Shown: positions 8,632 to 17,443 of the stretch, in pieces | Layout: each line of letters begins with the position of its first letter | Position numbering within the stretch: position 1 is the stretch's first letter | Source of the DNA: Actinotalea sp. Marseille-Q4924 | GTDB lineage: Bacteria; Actinomycetota; Actinomycetes; Actinomycetales; Cellulomonadaceae | DNA: 64,000 nt | Assembly: GCF_916618755.1 (NCBI RefSeq) | Contig: NZ_CAKAKB010000004.1 | Coordinates: 310,001 to 374,000, forward strand | Reading direction: 5' to 3' | Notes under the pieces: model-generated | Database searches by the model: none | Told to the model about the DNA's origin: nothing | What the model saw: the letters and a program-made list of their open reading frames with translations, nothing else | Program-made: the position numbers and the translations under genes

Positions 8632-8656
8632 CCGGTATAGTAAACCCGGTATAGTA
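8632..8656. promoter_or_regulatory. direct repeats in the XRE/MetAP divergent promoter
   Basis: CCGGTATAGTA occurs twice, at 8632-8642 and 8646-8656, 14 bp apart; the first copy overlaps the palindrome TACCGGTA. The repeats sit in the only AT-rich part of the divergent intergenic region and are the natural operator for the XRE protein. TATAGT also resembles a -10 box, so promoter and operator probably coincide. Confidence 0.6.
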
Positions 8657-8689
8657 TTCCCTCTGGAAGAGCGGCGAGGACGACTGACC

Positions 8690-9472
8690 TTGATCGAGAT
8701 CCTGACGGCGGCGAGGGTGGCCGAGGCCGCCGGCACCGGCGCCTTGGTGGCGGACATCCTTCAGACACTGAGGCAGCGCTGCGCGCCCGGCACGAACCTG
8801 CTGGACATCGACCGCTGGGCCGGGCGCATGATCCGCGAGGCCGGCGCGCGCTCCTGCTACGTGGACTACGTGCCGTCCGGCTTCGGTCGCGGACCCTTCG
8901 GCCACTACATCTGCACCGGCGTCAACGACGCGGTGCTGCACGGACGGCCTCGTGACCAGCGGCTCGCTGATGGCGACCTGCTCTCGCTCGACCTCGCGGT
9001 CGTCCGCAACGGCGTGGCGGCCGACGCCGCCATCAGCTTCGTCGTCGGCGACGCCGTCGATGCGGAGAGCGCGGCGCTGATCGCGGCCACCGAGCGCGCC
9101 CTGGCCGCCGGGATCGCCGCCGCCCGACCCGGAGCCCGCATCGGCGACCTCTCGCACGCCATCGGCACCGCACTCACCGAGGCCGGCTACGCCGTGAACA
9201 ACGAGTTCGGTGGGCACGGCATCGGATCGACGATGCACCAGGACCCCCACGTGCCCAACTCCGGCCGGCCCGGGCGCGGCTACACGCTGAGGCCGGGGCT
9301 GATGCTCGCCCTGGAGCCGTGGGTGATGGCCGACACCGACGAGCTGGTCACCGACGCCGACGGATGGACGCTTCGCAGCGCGACCGGCTGCCGGACCGCT
9401 CATACCGAGCACACGATCGCGATCACCGAGGAGGGCGCGGAGGTCCTCACGACCCCCTCGACCGCCTCGTAA
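8690..9472 (+). CDS. type I methionine aminopeptidase (M24)
   Basis: A 260-residue M24 metallopeptidase that removes initiator Met from nascent proteins. All five expected metal ligands can be found: Asp in LLSLDLAV, Asp in VAADAAISF, His in EFGGHGIG, Glu in LALEPWV and Glu in AHTEHTIAI. The GHYICTGVNDAVLHG segment corresponds to the substrate loop. It lacks the N-terminal SH3-binding/zinc extension of some actinobacterial MetAPs. The start is TTG at 8690; GAGGA lies about 13 bases upstream. Because it is paired with a dedicated repressor, it looks like an accessory, conditionally expressed enzyme rather than the housekeeping map gene. Confidence 0.9.
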   Translation: MIEILTAARVAEAAGTGALVADILQTLRQRCAPGTNLLDIDRWAGRMIREAGARSCYVDYVPSGFGRGPFGHYICTGVNDAVLHGRPRDQRLADGDLLSLDLAVVRNGVAADAAISFVVGDAVDAESAALIAATERALAAGIAAARPGARIGDLSHAIGTALTEAGYAVNNEFGGHGIGSTMHQDPHVPNSGRPGRGYTLRPGLMLALEPWVMADTDELVTDADGWTLRSATGCRTAHTEHTIAITEEGAEVLTTPSTAS

Positions 9473-9492
9473 CTGCATGCCATCGAATTTGG

Positions 9493-9507
9493 CCTACACC
9501 CTGTAGG
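9493..9507. promoter_or_regulatory. TetR operator candidate
   Basis: Perfect inverted repeat CCTACA-ccc-TGTAGG, 17 bp before the start codon at 9525. Size and placement fit an autoregulatory operator of the TetR protein encoded next. Confidence 0.65.
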
Positions 9508-9524
9508 TAGAGCACCATGGCGTC

Positions 9525-10133
9525 ATGGCACGCCAAGGTCTGACCGGGGAGCGGCTCGCAGAGGTGGGCGCGGAGCTCGCCGACGAGGTCGGCTTCGACC
9601 AGCTCACCGTCTCGGCGGTCGCCCGCCGGGTCGGCGTGCAACCGGCGAGCCTCTACGCCCACGTCGGCGGCACTGGCGACCTCCGCGCCCGTGTCGCTCT
9701 GCTCGCGCTCGAGGAGCTCGCCGACCTGGTGTCCGAGGCCCTTGCGGGCCGTGCCGGCACCGACGCGCTCGTGGCCTACGCCGACGTCTACCGCGACTAC
9801 GCCCGCGCCCACCCCGGCCGCTGGGCGGCCATGCAGACATCGCTCGACCCCGTCACCGCTGCGCGCAGCGCAGGCCCTCGCATCGCCGCCATGACGCGCG
9901 CGATCCTCCGCGGCTACGACCTGGCCGGTGAGGATCAGACCCACGCCGTCCGCCTGATCGGCAGCATGCTCCGAGGGTTCATCGACCTGGAGGCCGCCGG
10001 CTCCTTCGACCACACCACACCGGAGCCCGCGGTGTCGTGGCGACGCACCCTGGTCGCCCTCGACACCCTGCTCCGTGCCTGGCCGCCGCACGCGGAGCGT
10101 GACCCCGACCAGCCGCTGTTGGAGGGCCCATGA
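9525..10133 (+). CDS. TetR/AcrR-family regulator
   Basis: A 202-residue one-component regulator. The N-terminal HTH (about residues 8-55) contains ELADEVGFDQLTVSAVARRVGVQ and the recognition helix PASLYAHV. The C-terminal half, with YADVYRDYARAHPGRW and LRGFIDLEAAGSF, matches the WHG/TetR_C_33 ligand-binding type. A 15-bp palindrome lies just upstream, so autorepression is likely. It is coupled by ATGA to an SGNH esterase gene, which in turn overlaps a beta-lactamase gene; all three are probably one transcript controlled by this protein and an unknown small molecule. Confidence 0.9.
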   Translation: MARQGLTGERLAEVGAELADEVGFDQLTVSAVARRVGVQPASLYAHVGGTGDLRARVALLALEELADLVSEALAGRAGTDALVAYADVYRDYARAHPGRWAAMQTSLDPVTAARSAGPRIAAMTRAILRGYDLAGEDQTHAVRLIGSMLRGFIDLEAAGSFDHTTPEPAVSWRRTLVALDTLLRAWPPHAERDPDQPLLEGP

Positions 10134-11302
10134 CCACCCCGCTGCCGACCGTCGACCTCACCGACGCCCTGTTCCGCGGGGCCATGGACCTGGACCGGAG
10201 CGGGCGCGGGGTCATGCCGCACCGGCTGCCACGCTGGGTCCGTCAGCAGTTCCCCGACCCCCAGCTGCTCATGGCCGCGTCGCAGCCGTCCGGCGTGCGG
10301 CTCGCCCTCCGCACCGCGGCCACGGTGGTCGAGATCGACGCGCTGCGCACCCGACGGGAGTACGTCGGGATGCCGCCCCGTCCCGACGGCGTCTACGACC
10401 TGTTCGTCGACGGCGAGCTGACCGCCCGGTCGGCTGTCGACGGGGGAGCGGCCGTGCGCATCGACATGGCCACGGGCACGGTCGAGCACGTGGACGGCCC
10501 GGTCGGCACGATCCGCTTCGCCGGACTCCCTGCTGGCGACAAGGAGCTGGAGCTGTGGCTGCCCCACGACGAGGCCACCGAGGTGCTCGCGCTGCGCGCG
10601 GACGCGCCCGTCTCGCCGGCCCCTGATCGACGGCGCCCGGTCTGGCTGCACCACGGCAGCTCGCTGAGCCAGGGCTCCGGAGCCGCCAGCCCTAGCACCA
10701 CATGGCCCGCGGTGGCAGCGTCGGCCGGCGAGGTCGAGCTCGTGAACCTGGGCCTGGGCGGGAGCGCGCTGCTCGATCCGTTCCTCGCGCGGACCATGCG
10801 CGACCAGGCCGCCGACCTGATCGGCATCGCCGTCGGGATCAACGTGGTGAACACCGACGTGATGCGGCTGCGGGCGTTCGTCCCCGCCGTCCACGGCTTC
10901 CTCGACACCGTCCGGGACGGGCACCCCACCACGCCGCTGGTCGTCCTCACCCCCACCTGGTGCCCGACCCACGAGGACACGCCCGGTCCGGCTGCGCCCA
11001 CCCTCGTCGACGGTCAGGTGGTGTTCCGCGCCACCGGCGACCCCGCCGACGTGCTCCGCGGCCGCCTCACCCTTCGCGTCATCCGCGAGCAGCTGGCGGC
11101 GGTGGTGGCGCAGCGCTCGGCCGACGACCCGAACCTGCACCTCGTCCACGGGACCGACCTCTACGGCGCGGCCGACGCCGAGCTCCGACCGCTGCCCGAC
11201 GGGCTGCACCCGGACGCGCAGACGCATCTCGACATGGGCCGGCGCTTCGCCGAGCTCGTCTTCGGCCCGTGCGGACCGTTCGCCCGTGGCGAGTGGCGAT
11301 GA
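10130..11302 (+). CDS. GDSL/SGNH-type esterase, intracellular
   Basis: A 390-residue protein with an N-terminal beta-sandwich-like half (residues about 1-165) and an SGNH hydrolase half. Block I is [13 protein letters not shown], the oxyanion Gly is in [12 protein letters not shown], block III reads [10 protein letters not shown], and the C-terminal Asp-x2-His is [11 protein letters not shown]. This two-domain layout recalls the acetyl-xylan/carbohydrate esterase-like SGNH families. No signal peptide is visible, so it should act on an imported ester. It overlaps the TetR stop and the beta-lactamase start (ATGA both times). Confidence 0.85.
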   Translation: MTTPLPTVDLTDALFRGAMDLDRSGRGVMPHRLPRWVRQQFPDPQLLMAASQPSGVRLALRTAATVVEIDALRTRREYVGMPPRPDGVYDLFVDGELTARSAVDGGAAVRIDMATGTVEHVDGPVGTIRFAGLPAGDKELELWLPHDEATEVLALRADAPVSPAPDRRRPVWLHHGSSLSQGSGAASPSTTWPAVAASAGEVELVNLGLGGSALLDPFLARTMRDQAADLIGIAVGINVVNTDVMRLRAFVPAVHGFLDTVRDGHPTTPLVVLTPTWCPTHEDTPGPAAPTLVDGQVVFRATGDPADVLRGRLTLRVIREQLAAVVAQRSADDPNLHLVHGTDLYGAADAELRPLPDGLHPDAQTHLDMGRRFAELVFGPCGPFARGEWR

Positions 11303-12327
11303 CCATGCAGGTGCGCCCGCCCAGGTTCCTCGGACTCACGATCGTCGTCGCACTCCTCGTGCTGACCGGTTCCGGGTGTGCGTCGCCCGACGACGCGGGC
11401 TCCGTCGCTAGCGGCTCCGTCGCGACCTCCGACGGCGCCGCGCCGGGTTCGTCGTCGGCACCCCCGACGGGTTCGGCTCACCGCGGCGGCGCACGAGGAG
11501 GCTCCGCTCCTGAAGCGACCTCCGAGGCGCCTGCCGAGACGGTCGTCGACGTGCCCGCTCTCGCTGACCTGGAGGCGTCCTTCGACGCCCGCCTGGGCGT
11601 CGTCGCGGTGGACACCGGCTCCGGACGCCGGGTGGAGCACAGGGCCGACGAGCGGTTCGCCTACGCATCGACGGTCAAGGCGCTGCTGGCTGCCGCGGTC
11701 CTGGACAGCACGACGGACGAGGAGCTCGACGAGGTGATCCCCTTCACGTCCTCCGACCTGGTGACGTACTCCCCGGTGACCGAGAACCGTGTCGGCGAGG
11801 GCATGACCCGACGAGAGCTCGCCGATGCGGCCGTCCGCTTCAGCGACAACACGGCAGCGAACCTCCTGCTGGACGACCTCGGCGGACCCGAGGCCCTGGG
11901 CCGAGCCCTCCGGGCCGTGGGCGACGACGTGACCCTCCCGGCTCGGACCGAGCCCGCCCTCAACGAGGCGGTGCCCGGAGACGACCGGGACACCAGCACG
12001 CCGAGGGCCCTGGCCGCCAGCCTCCGAGCCTTCGCCGTCGACGACGCCCTGAGCGCGACGGACCGTCAGGTGCTGAACGGCTGGCTGCAGGGCAACACGA
12101 CCGGCGACGCGCTCATCCGCGCCGGCGTCCCCGAGGGCTGGCTGGTCGGGGACAAGACCGGCAGCGGCGGCTACGGCACGCGCAACGACATCGCCGTCAT
12201 CACCCCACCCGGCCGCCCTCCCATCGTCCTCGCGGTCCTCAGCGACAAGGGCGAGGTGGACGCCGAGTCCGACGCGGCGCTCATCGCTGCAGCCGCCCGG
12301 GTGGCCCTGGACGCACTGGGCTCCTGA
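11299..12327 (+). CDS. bla: class A beta-lactamase
   Basis: A 342-residue serine beta-lactamase. The motifs are complete: STVK at 124-127 (nucleophile Ser124), SDN at 182-184, EPALN with Glu218 as general base, and KTG at 286-288 in [14 protein letters not shown]. The N-terminus has a membrane segment (residues 11-24) followed by GSGCAS, an imperfect lipobox, then about 50 residues of Ser/Ala/Gly linker, as in surface-anchored actinobacterial beta-lactamases. Being third in a TetR-controlled operon with an esterase is unusual and suggests that the inducer may be an ester-containing compound. Confidence 0.93.
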   Translation: MTMQVRPPRFLGLTIVVALLVLTGSGCASPDDAGSVASGSVATSDGAAPGSSSAPPTGSAHRGGARGGSAPEATSEAPAETVVDVPALADLEASFDARLGVVAVDTGSGRRVEHRADERFAYASTVKALLAAAVLDSTTDEELDEVIPFTSSDLVTYSPVTENRVGEGMTRRELADAAVRFSDNTAANLLLDDLGGPEALGRALRAVGDDVTLPARTEPALNEAVPGDDRDTSTPRALAASLRAFAVDDALSATDRQVLNGWLQGNTTGDALIRAGVPEGWLVGDKTGSGGYGTRNDIAVITPPGRPPIVLAVLSDKGEVDAESDAALIAAAARVALDALGS

Positions 12328-12330
12328 GCC

Positions 12331-12345
12331 GGCCCGTCGCGGGCC
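12331..12345 (+). terminator. hairpin after bla
   Basis: GGCCCG-tcg-CGGGCC begins three bases after the bla stop codon. The stem is strong but short and no T run follows. It sits between two convergent genes. Confidence 0.5.
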
Positions 12346-12364
12346 GCGCCGCTGGTCTGCGGGA

Positions 12365-13039
12365 TCAAGGACCCGTCACCCGATCCGAGCTCGGCTGGAC
12401 AGGAATGGCTCGCGCGCCGCCGCGTCGAGCGGGCTCGCTCCGTGCGGCCGCTGCGAGACCGACGAGCGCCCAGGCCGCACCGACGATCAGCTGATCGACG
12501 ACGGCAGCTTCGTCTGACCCCGTGATCATGAGGACGGGCCACGCGAGCATGCTGACGCCGGCCAGGCCGAGCGAGAGGGCGCGGGCCGCGCGTCGTGGGC
12601 CGGCCCTGTCCAAGCCCTCAAGCACTGCGGCGACGCAGGCGCCAAGACCCGCGATGGTCGTCCCGGCCAGGTACAGCCCCCATCCCGCCATCGCGAGCAG
12701 TGGCGGTCCTCCGCGGAGCCCGCCTCCGACGACGAACTCGACCAGGACGCCGAGCAAGGCAGCGACGAACCCCACGGTCACGGTTCCCCAGCTGACCCGA
12801 GTCCGCCGCCGTGACCGGGTCCGGGTCGCCAGCAGGCAACCAGCGACGAGCAGGGTGAGCGGGACCACCATCAGCCGGTTCCACCCGACGTAACCCATAC
12901 CGAGCCACGTGGTGTCCCACGTCGTCATGACGCCCCAGCGCGCCGGGATCCACGTGAGTCCGCCCACCACGAGGCAGAGCCGCAGAACCGGCGCGGACGG
13001 ACGACGATCACTCCGTACGGCACTGGCAGATTGCGTCAC
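12365..13039 (-). CDS. membrane protein of unknown function
   Basis: 224 residues with about five hydrophobic segments: residues 17-35, 55-72, 85-105, 115-140 and 155-175, then 188-200 weaker. The ends are polar and Arg-rich. The spacing of hydrophobic segments resembles small uncharacterised actinobacterial integral membrane proteins. I see no catalytic motif. The gene is convergent with bla and separated from it by 37 bp that contain the bla terminator. It is transcribed alone; the next minus-strand gene upstream-to-downstream starts after it is finished. Confidence 0.75.
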   Translation of the reverse strand: MTQSASAVRSDRRPSAPVLRLCLVVGGLTWIPARWGVMTTWDTTWLGMGYVGWNRLMVVPLTLLVAGCLLATRTRSRRRTRVSWGTVTVGFVAALLGVLVEFVVGGGLRGGPPLLAMAGWGLYLAGTTIAGLGACVAAVLEGLDRAGPRRAARALSLGLAGVSMLAWPVLMITGSDEAAVVDQLIVGAAWALVGLAAAARSEPARRGGARAIPVQPSSDRVTGP

Positions 13040-13136
13040 GTGGCGACGCTACCTGCGCGATCGCACGGGGTGGGTGAGGACCCGCGCACCATGACGGCCG
13101 GGCTGCCGGCACGTCGGCCGGCCGGGCCCGGACCGG

Positions 13137-14381
13137 TCACAGCTGGTAGACCTGGTACTCGCACTCGAGGTCGACCCGCCGCTCGTCCGGCGTCTCCTGG
13201 GAGTCGGCGGTGCGCGCCTCGAGCTCGCCGTGGACCAGGACCGTGAGCTGGGCTGACGGCCCTGCCAGGTCGCGGAGGATCCGCTCCACCGCCTCCGCGC
13301 GGCGCCGCGCCAGCGCCTGGTTGTGCTGGACCGTCCCGGTGGTCGAGGCGCGACCGGTCAGCCGGATCGGCTGGGTCCCGCGCCGTACCTCCGCCTGCAC
13401 GGCCGCCGGCAGCCGCGTGTACCAGCCGTGCACGTGGCGGATCTTGTCCTGGGTGAGGGTCGCGCTCCCTGCCGGGTCGAAGTGGACTGTGGTGACGTGC
13501 ACCGCTCTCGTCGGCCGCGGCACCGGACCGCCACCCCGGTGGGTGACCTGCCCGCTGCGCACCCAGCCCTGCGACGACGTCACCTGCAGTCCCGTGAGGT
13601 TCCCTGCCGCGTCGATGACGAAGCTGCCGCGGAAGCTCTCGTCCCCGCGGCCGATCGGGTCCCAGCGGCCGCTGATCGTGTACGAGATCGCTGCGACGGG
13701 CTCGTTGTTGGCGGAGCGCCACGACGGCGTGAAGGTGATGGTGAAGTCCGAGGAGACGAGGGTGCTCGAGCTGCCACGGTCCTCGGTCACCGACACCCGG
13801 CGGATGTTGAACCCGTCGTACTCCAGCTCGACGTCGAACCAGAACGTCTGCGTCCCGATCCCGTACCGGGGGTGATGAGCGGTGATCGGGAAGCGGAAGG
13901 TGCGTCGCTGGATGGTGAGCCCGGTCGGGCTCGGGTTGTGGATGTAGCTCGCCGCCGTGGACGTGACGGAGAACGCCCCGCTGAGCGCGTGCTGCTGCAG
14001 CGTCTGGAAGAGCCCGAGGCCGAGCTCGGCCGCAGGGATGAGGACACCTGCGAGGGCGATGAAGCCGGCCTCCGGTTCCGCCCCGCCGTCCCACCCCGGC
14101 TCGAGGTACTCCCACATCTCGGCCGAGGACTCCGGCGCGTCCCCGGCCTCCTCGAGGGCCTCGCCGCTCTCCCAGGCGCCGGCGGCCTCCCATCCCTGGG
14201 CCGGCCGGGTGCCGAGGGCGCTGAGGAGCACCGGCAGCGCCTCCAGCAACGGGGGCACCGCCTCGAGCGCCGCCACGGCGGCTTCTGTCGACAGCGTGCG
14301 GGTGGCGGAGGGCGCCGCCTCCTGCTCGGTGAGCCAGGCGACGGCCTCGTCGTCGGAGCCGGGGGAGAAGAAGTCATTCAT
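13137..14381 (-). CDS. OmpA-domain protein with acidic Trp-rich N-terminus
   Basis: 414 residues, last gene of the six-gene minus operon. Residues 1-100 are acidic and rich in Ala, Glu and Trp, followed by a hydrophobic helix-like stretch FIALAGVLIPAAELGLGLF (about 105-124). The middle (125-280) is Thr/Ser-rich and probably beta-structured. Residues about 285-414 form an OmpA/MotB-like domain: VHFDPAGSATLTQDK, the IRLTGRAST strand, HNQALARRRAEAVERIL and the NxxLxxxRAxxV-type helix, ending in DERRVDLE. OmpA-like domains bind peptidoglycan diaminopimelate, yet there is no Sec signal. It follows the subtilisin gene after six bases. Confidence 0.85.
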   Translation of the reverse strand: MNDFFSPGSDDEAVAWLTEQEAAPSATRTLSTEAAVAALEAVPPLLEALPVLLSALGTRPAQGWEAAGAWESGEALEEAGDAPESSAEMWEYLEPGWDGGAEPEAGFIALAGVLIPAAELGLGLFQTLQQHALSGAFSVTSTAASYIHNPSPTGLTIQRRTFRFPITAHHPRYGIGTQTFWFDVELEYDGFNIRRVSVTEDRGSSSTLVSSDFTITFTPSWRSANNEPVAAISYTISGRWDPIGRGDESFRGSFVIDAAGNLTGLQVTSSQGWVRSGQVTHRGGGPVPRPTRAVHVTTVHFDPAGSATLTQDKIRHVHGWYTRLPAAVQAEVRRGTQPIRLTGRASTTGTVQHNQALARRRAEAVERILRDLAGPSAQLTVLVHGELEARTADSQETPDERRVDLECEYQVYQL

Positions 14382-14387
14382 GGTCGT

Positions 14388-16169
14388 TCACCTCGTGCGG
14401 AGGGTGGTGGGCAGGGGCGGAGCGGTGAGCCGGCGCAGCGCGGCGTCGACGTCGAGGACGCCGGGACCAACCCGCTCCGGGCCGGCGGGGACGGGACGCG
14501 CCGTCGTCCGCAGCAGGTCGCCCACTTCCTGGGAGGTGAGCGGCCGACCGGCGGCCTCGAAGAGCACCGCGACGGCGGCGGTGACGTGCGGCGCGGCCAT
14601 GCTCGTCCCCGACATCGTGGTGAGACCGTCGCGCTCCCGGCGGCCGTTGAGCGGGGACGACGAGCGGGCTGCGGTGATCGCGACCCCCGGCGCCGCCAGG
14701 TCCGGCTTGGGATGCAGGTCCCGTGCGGGGCCCGCGCTGCTGAACGGTCCCGGCAACGGCACGGGTGCCCGGTGGTCGTAGGCGGCGACCGCGATCGTCC
14801 GACGCCCGTTGCAGATCGTGTTCGTGGTGAACAGTGGATCGGGGACCGCGAAGCGGCTCTGGCGCCCCCGGTAGGCACGTTCGACCCAGCCGTGCACCTC
14901 ACCCTTCTCGACGTGGCGGGGCACCAGCCGGACGCGCCACCGCCCGGCCGGCGCGCCCGGCCAGAGGAAGAGGTCGACGACGCTGTCGCCGTTGCCCGGG
15001 TCCCCGCGCCGGTGGAACGCGGAGACGACGACGGCGCCGCCGTCGCGCACCACCCGCTCCTCCCCGGGAGGCAGCTCGAGGACGACGGCGCCGTCCGGTG
15101 CCACCAGCTCGACGATGAGCTGGTCCGCCGCCGGGTACCAGATCTCGAGCTCGGCGTTGTCCACCAGGGGCGGCTCGACGACCCACTCCCACTCGACCGG
15201 TGCGCCGTCGGTGAGCTGTGCGCTGGCGTGCTGACCGGTGCTGAAGTAGTTGCCGGCCGAGCAGACCACCTGCCGCCCCGGCGTCTCGAGCATCTCGTCG
15301 ATCGCCCGGACCAGCAGCGGCGACCGGTCGTGCGGGCCGCCGCACCGCCCCAGGCTCAGGTTCAGCACCACCGGCCGGTCGCCGGCCCGCCGGAACACGT
15401 AGTCGACGCCCTCGAGGATGCGCACCGAGTCCCCCAGGGTGTCGTCGGGATTGGTGTCGTCGCCGCGCAGGTGGACGGCCACGATGTCGGCATCGCGGGC
15501 GAGGCCGGGCGTGGACCCCGGTGCCCGTCCGGCGCCGCACGCGATCGCCAGGGTGTGGGTCCCGTGGGTGCCGCGACCGAGCGGGTCCACCTCCGCCGGG
15601 TCGTACCGCAGAGCGGCGTACGGGTCGGCGGTCGCGAGCGCGCGGTCGATCGTGGCGGCGTCGAGCTCTCGGCCGTAGCCGTACGGCTCGGGGCTCAGCG
15701 GGGTGCGGCCCCCGCGCTGGTCCCACAGGGACAGGAAGCGGGTCCGCCCGTCCGCCGTGACGAGGTCGGCGTGGGCGACGTCGAAACCCCAGTCGAGCAG
15801 CCCGACGACGACGCCACGCCCGGTCCACGGCAGCGACGGCGGCGCCGGCGGCGTCGGCGGCGAGGACGGGGAGGTGCCGGCCGACGCGTCCGGCGCCGCC
15901 ACGTGGGCGGCGTCGGCCGGCAGGTAGTGGTGCGTGCGCTTGAGGCTCAGCACGTCGCGGTGCCGCCGGACCTCGGCGACGGCGTCAAGATCCATCCGAC
16001 CCGTGACGACCGTCCCGGCACGCACCACCACCTCCAGGCCGGGGACCTCCACCTCGGGCCCGCTGACCCGGGCGATCACCCCGACCCGCCGGGGCGTGGC
16101 CGGGTCGGGGTGCCGCTCGGCCTCCTCCAGCTGGAGCTGGAGGAGGTGCGGGTCCAGGTCGACGGGCAT
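14388..16169 (-). CDS. S8 subtilisin-like serine protease without signal peptide
   Basis: 593 residues. The catalytic triad is complete: Asp126 in VGLLDWGFD, His202 in GTHGTHTLAIACG and Ser523 in SGTSMAAPHV, with the oxyanion Asn307 in CSAGNYFS. About 110 residues precede the domain; they could be an inhibitory propeptide, ending in a Pro/Ser/Thr-rich linker. Between Asn307 and Ser523 lies a long insert with a beta-rich region (about 325-445), as in S8 proteases that carry an embedded P/FN3-like domain. No Sec or Tat signal is seen, so the protein is either cytoplasmic or exported by a special route. It is the fifth gene of the operon. Confidence 0.93.
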   Translation of the reverse strand: MPVDLDPHLLQLQLEEAERHPDPATPRRVGVIARVSGPEVEVPGLEVVVRAGTVVTGRMDLDAVAEVRRHRDVLSLKRTHHYLPADAAHVAAPDASAGTSPSSPPTPPAPPSLPWTGRGVVVGLLDWGFDVAHADLVTADGRTRFLSLWDQRGGRTPLSPEPYGYGRELDAATIDRALATADPYAALRYDPAEVDPLGRGTHGTHTLAIACGAGRAPGSTPGLARDADIVAVHLRGDDTNPDDTLGDSVRILEGVDYVFRRAGDRPVVLNLSLGRCGGPHDRSPLLVRAIDEMLETPGRQVVCSAGNYFSTGQHASAQLTDGAPVEWEWVVEPPLVDNAELEIWYPAADQLIVELVAPDGAVVLELPPGEERVVRDGGAVVVSAFHRRGDPGNGDSVVDLFLWPGAPAGRWRVRLVPRHVEKGEVHGWVERAYRGRQSRFAVPDPLFTTNTICNGRRTIAVAAYDHRAPVPLPGPFSSAGPARDLHPKPDLAAPGVAITAARSSSPLNGRRERDGLTTMSGTSMAAPHVTAAVAVLFEAAGRPLTSQEVGDLLRTTARPVPAGPERVGPGVLDVDAALRRLTAPPLPTTLRTR

Positions 16170-16208
16170 GGTGGGTCCCGGTGAGCAGGGCGGGCCCGGA
16201 CGCCCGGG

Positions 16209-16685
16209 TCAGCCCTTGCCGGTGGTGGGGGCGGACCCGCCGTCGGCGGGCTTCCCGCTCCCACCGCTGGACCGGGCGGCCCCACCGGACGCACGGGCGC
16301 CGTCGTCGGCCCGCTGGGCGAGGAGCTCCTCGAAGACCTCCTTGACGCGGTCGAGGTCCTCGGCGGAGAGGCCGGCGCCCACGGGGCGGAGGATGGCCGG
16401 GTTCGTCGCGACGGCCCGTCGTGCGATCGGGATGTGCTCGACGTCCTCGGCCGTGAGCGTGGCCCCTTTCTCGACGGCCGTGGTGAGGACCGAGGTCACC
16501 GCCGTCGTGGCCTCGGTCTGAGCGGCGGTGCGCTCGCGGCGCGCCACGCTGTCGGCCGTGATGACGGCGAGCGCCCCGGCCTGAGCGACCGGGAGGCCGG
16601 CCAGGGCCGGGAGGGCGATGGGGAACACCGTGCTGCGTCGGTGCTTGGGCAGCGCCGCGAGGGCGATGATCGGCAGGAGGTTCAT
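16209..16685 (-). CDS. small Ala-rich hypothetical protein of the SARP operon
   Basis: 158 residues. It starts with a hydrophobic stretch (residues 1-48, broken by KHRRST) that could be one or two short membrane helices, followed by an Ala/Thr/Glu-rich helix (50-110) and a Gly/Ser/Ala low-complexity tail. The segment SAEDLDRVKEVFEELLAQR (about 107-125) looks like an amphipathic helix. Its start lies one base after the stop of the Met-rich protein gene, so co-translation is likely. I do not recognise the family. A structural or chaperone-like role with its neighbour is possible, but this is inference. Confidence 0.75.
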   Translation of the reverse strand: MNLLPIIALAALPKHRRSTVFPIALPALAGLPVAQAGALAVITADSVARRERTAAQTEATTAVTSVLTTAVEKGATLTAEDVEHIPIARRAVATNPAILRPVGAGLSAEDLDRVKEVFEELLAQRADDGARASGGAARSSGGSGKPADGGSAPTTGKG

Positions 16686-16686
16686 C

Positions 16687-17403
16687 TCAAAGCCCTCCCG
16701 ACATCGCGAGCATCATCATCATCATCGACATGTCGGGCCCGCTGCTGCTCCCGCCGGACTGCGGCATCATCATGAACATCAGCGGCAGCATCATGCTGTT
16801 CGAGTCGCCGTCCTCGTCCTTGCCGAGCTGCTGCATCATCAGGCTCATCACCATGCTCATGGTCTGCGCCTGCTGCTGATCGGCGCGCAGCTTGCGGACC
16901 GCGGCCTGGGTCTCCAGCCGCAGCTTGCGCGTCGCGGCCTGCTGCTCGGTGCGGTTCTTGGCCACGGCCGCCTGGGTCTCCCCGACCACGGTGCCCACCC
17001 GTGCCCCCAGCGTCTGCAGGTCCTTCTGCAGGGTGTTGATCCGCGCGGAGTCCGCGTTGATCGCCGCCTGCAGCCGACCGACGGCGGCGTTGAACTCGTC
17101 CTTGTGCACGACAGGCGTCTGCAGCTGCACGGACGCCTGGCCGCGCGGGGTCTGCACGGTCGCGGTGTTGGTCCCCTGTGCGGCAGGGACCGAGACCCGG
17201 GGTGCCGGGGGGCGCGTCGGTGGCTTGAGCGCGTTGCCCACCGCCTTGATCCCCGCCCCGATGGGGTCGAGGAAGCCCAGCTGCGGGACCAGGGCACCGA
17301 GACCGGGGATGAACTCGGCACCCTCGTCCCAGTCCGGCAGGTTCTCGGACTCGTCGAAGTCGTCCAGCGCCGACTCGTCGAGCAGGTCGTCCAGTGTCGT
17401 CAT
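16687..17403 (-). CDS. coiled-coil protein with Met-rich tail
   Basis: 238 residues, unrecognised. The first 30 residues are very acidic (LDDLLDESALDDFDES), followed by the hydrophobic FIPGLGALVPQLGFLDP. Residues 95-182 form a continuous polar helix with Gln/Arg/Ala heptads, probably a coiled coil. Residues 183-238 carry about twenty methionines in short runs (MSMVMSLMMQQ, LMFMMM, MSMMMMMLAM), split by acidic and Gly/Ser patches. Such a tail could bind metal, act as an oxidant sink or form a sticky oligomer core. It has no signal peptide. It starts 41 bp after the zinc-ribbon gene and abuts the next gene. Confidence 0.8.
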   Translation of the reverse strand: MTTLDDLLDESALDDFDESENLPDWDEGAEFIPGLGALVPQLGFLDPIGAGIKAVGNALKPPTRPPAPRVSVPAAQGTNTATVQTPRGQASVQLQTPVVHKDEFNAAVGRLQAAINADSARINTLQKDLQTLGARVGTVVGETQAAVAKNRTEQQAATRKLRLETQAAVRKLRADQQQAQTMSMVMSLMMQQLGKDEDGDSNSMMLPLMFMMMPQSGGSSSGPDMSMMMMMLAMSGGL

Positions 17404-17443
17404 CTCTCTCTCCCTCGGTTCGTGCGTGCGAACGGGGTCGGGC

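Noticed and set aside
13323-16184. A 953-residue open frame on the plus strand
   Set aside because: It lies opposite the subtilisin and OmpA-domain genes, which have full catalytic motifs; its own translation is Arg/Gly/Pro-biased with no domain. A typical antisense shadow in high-GC DNA.
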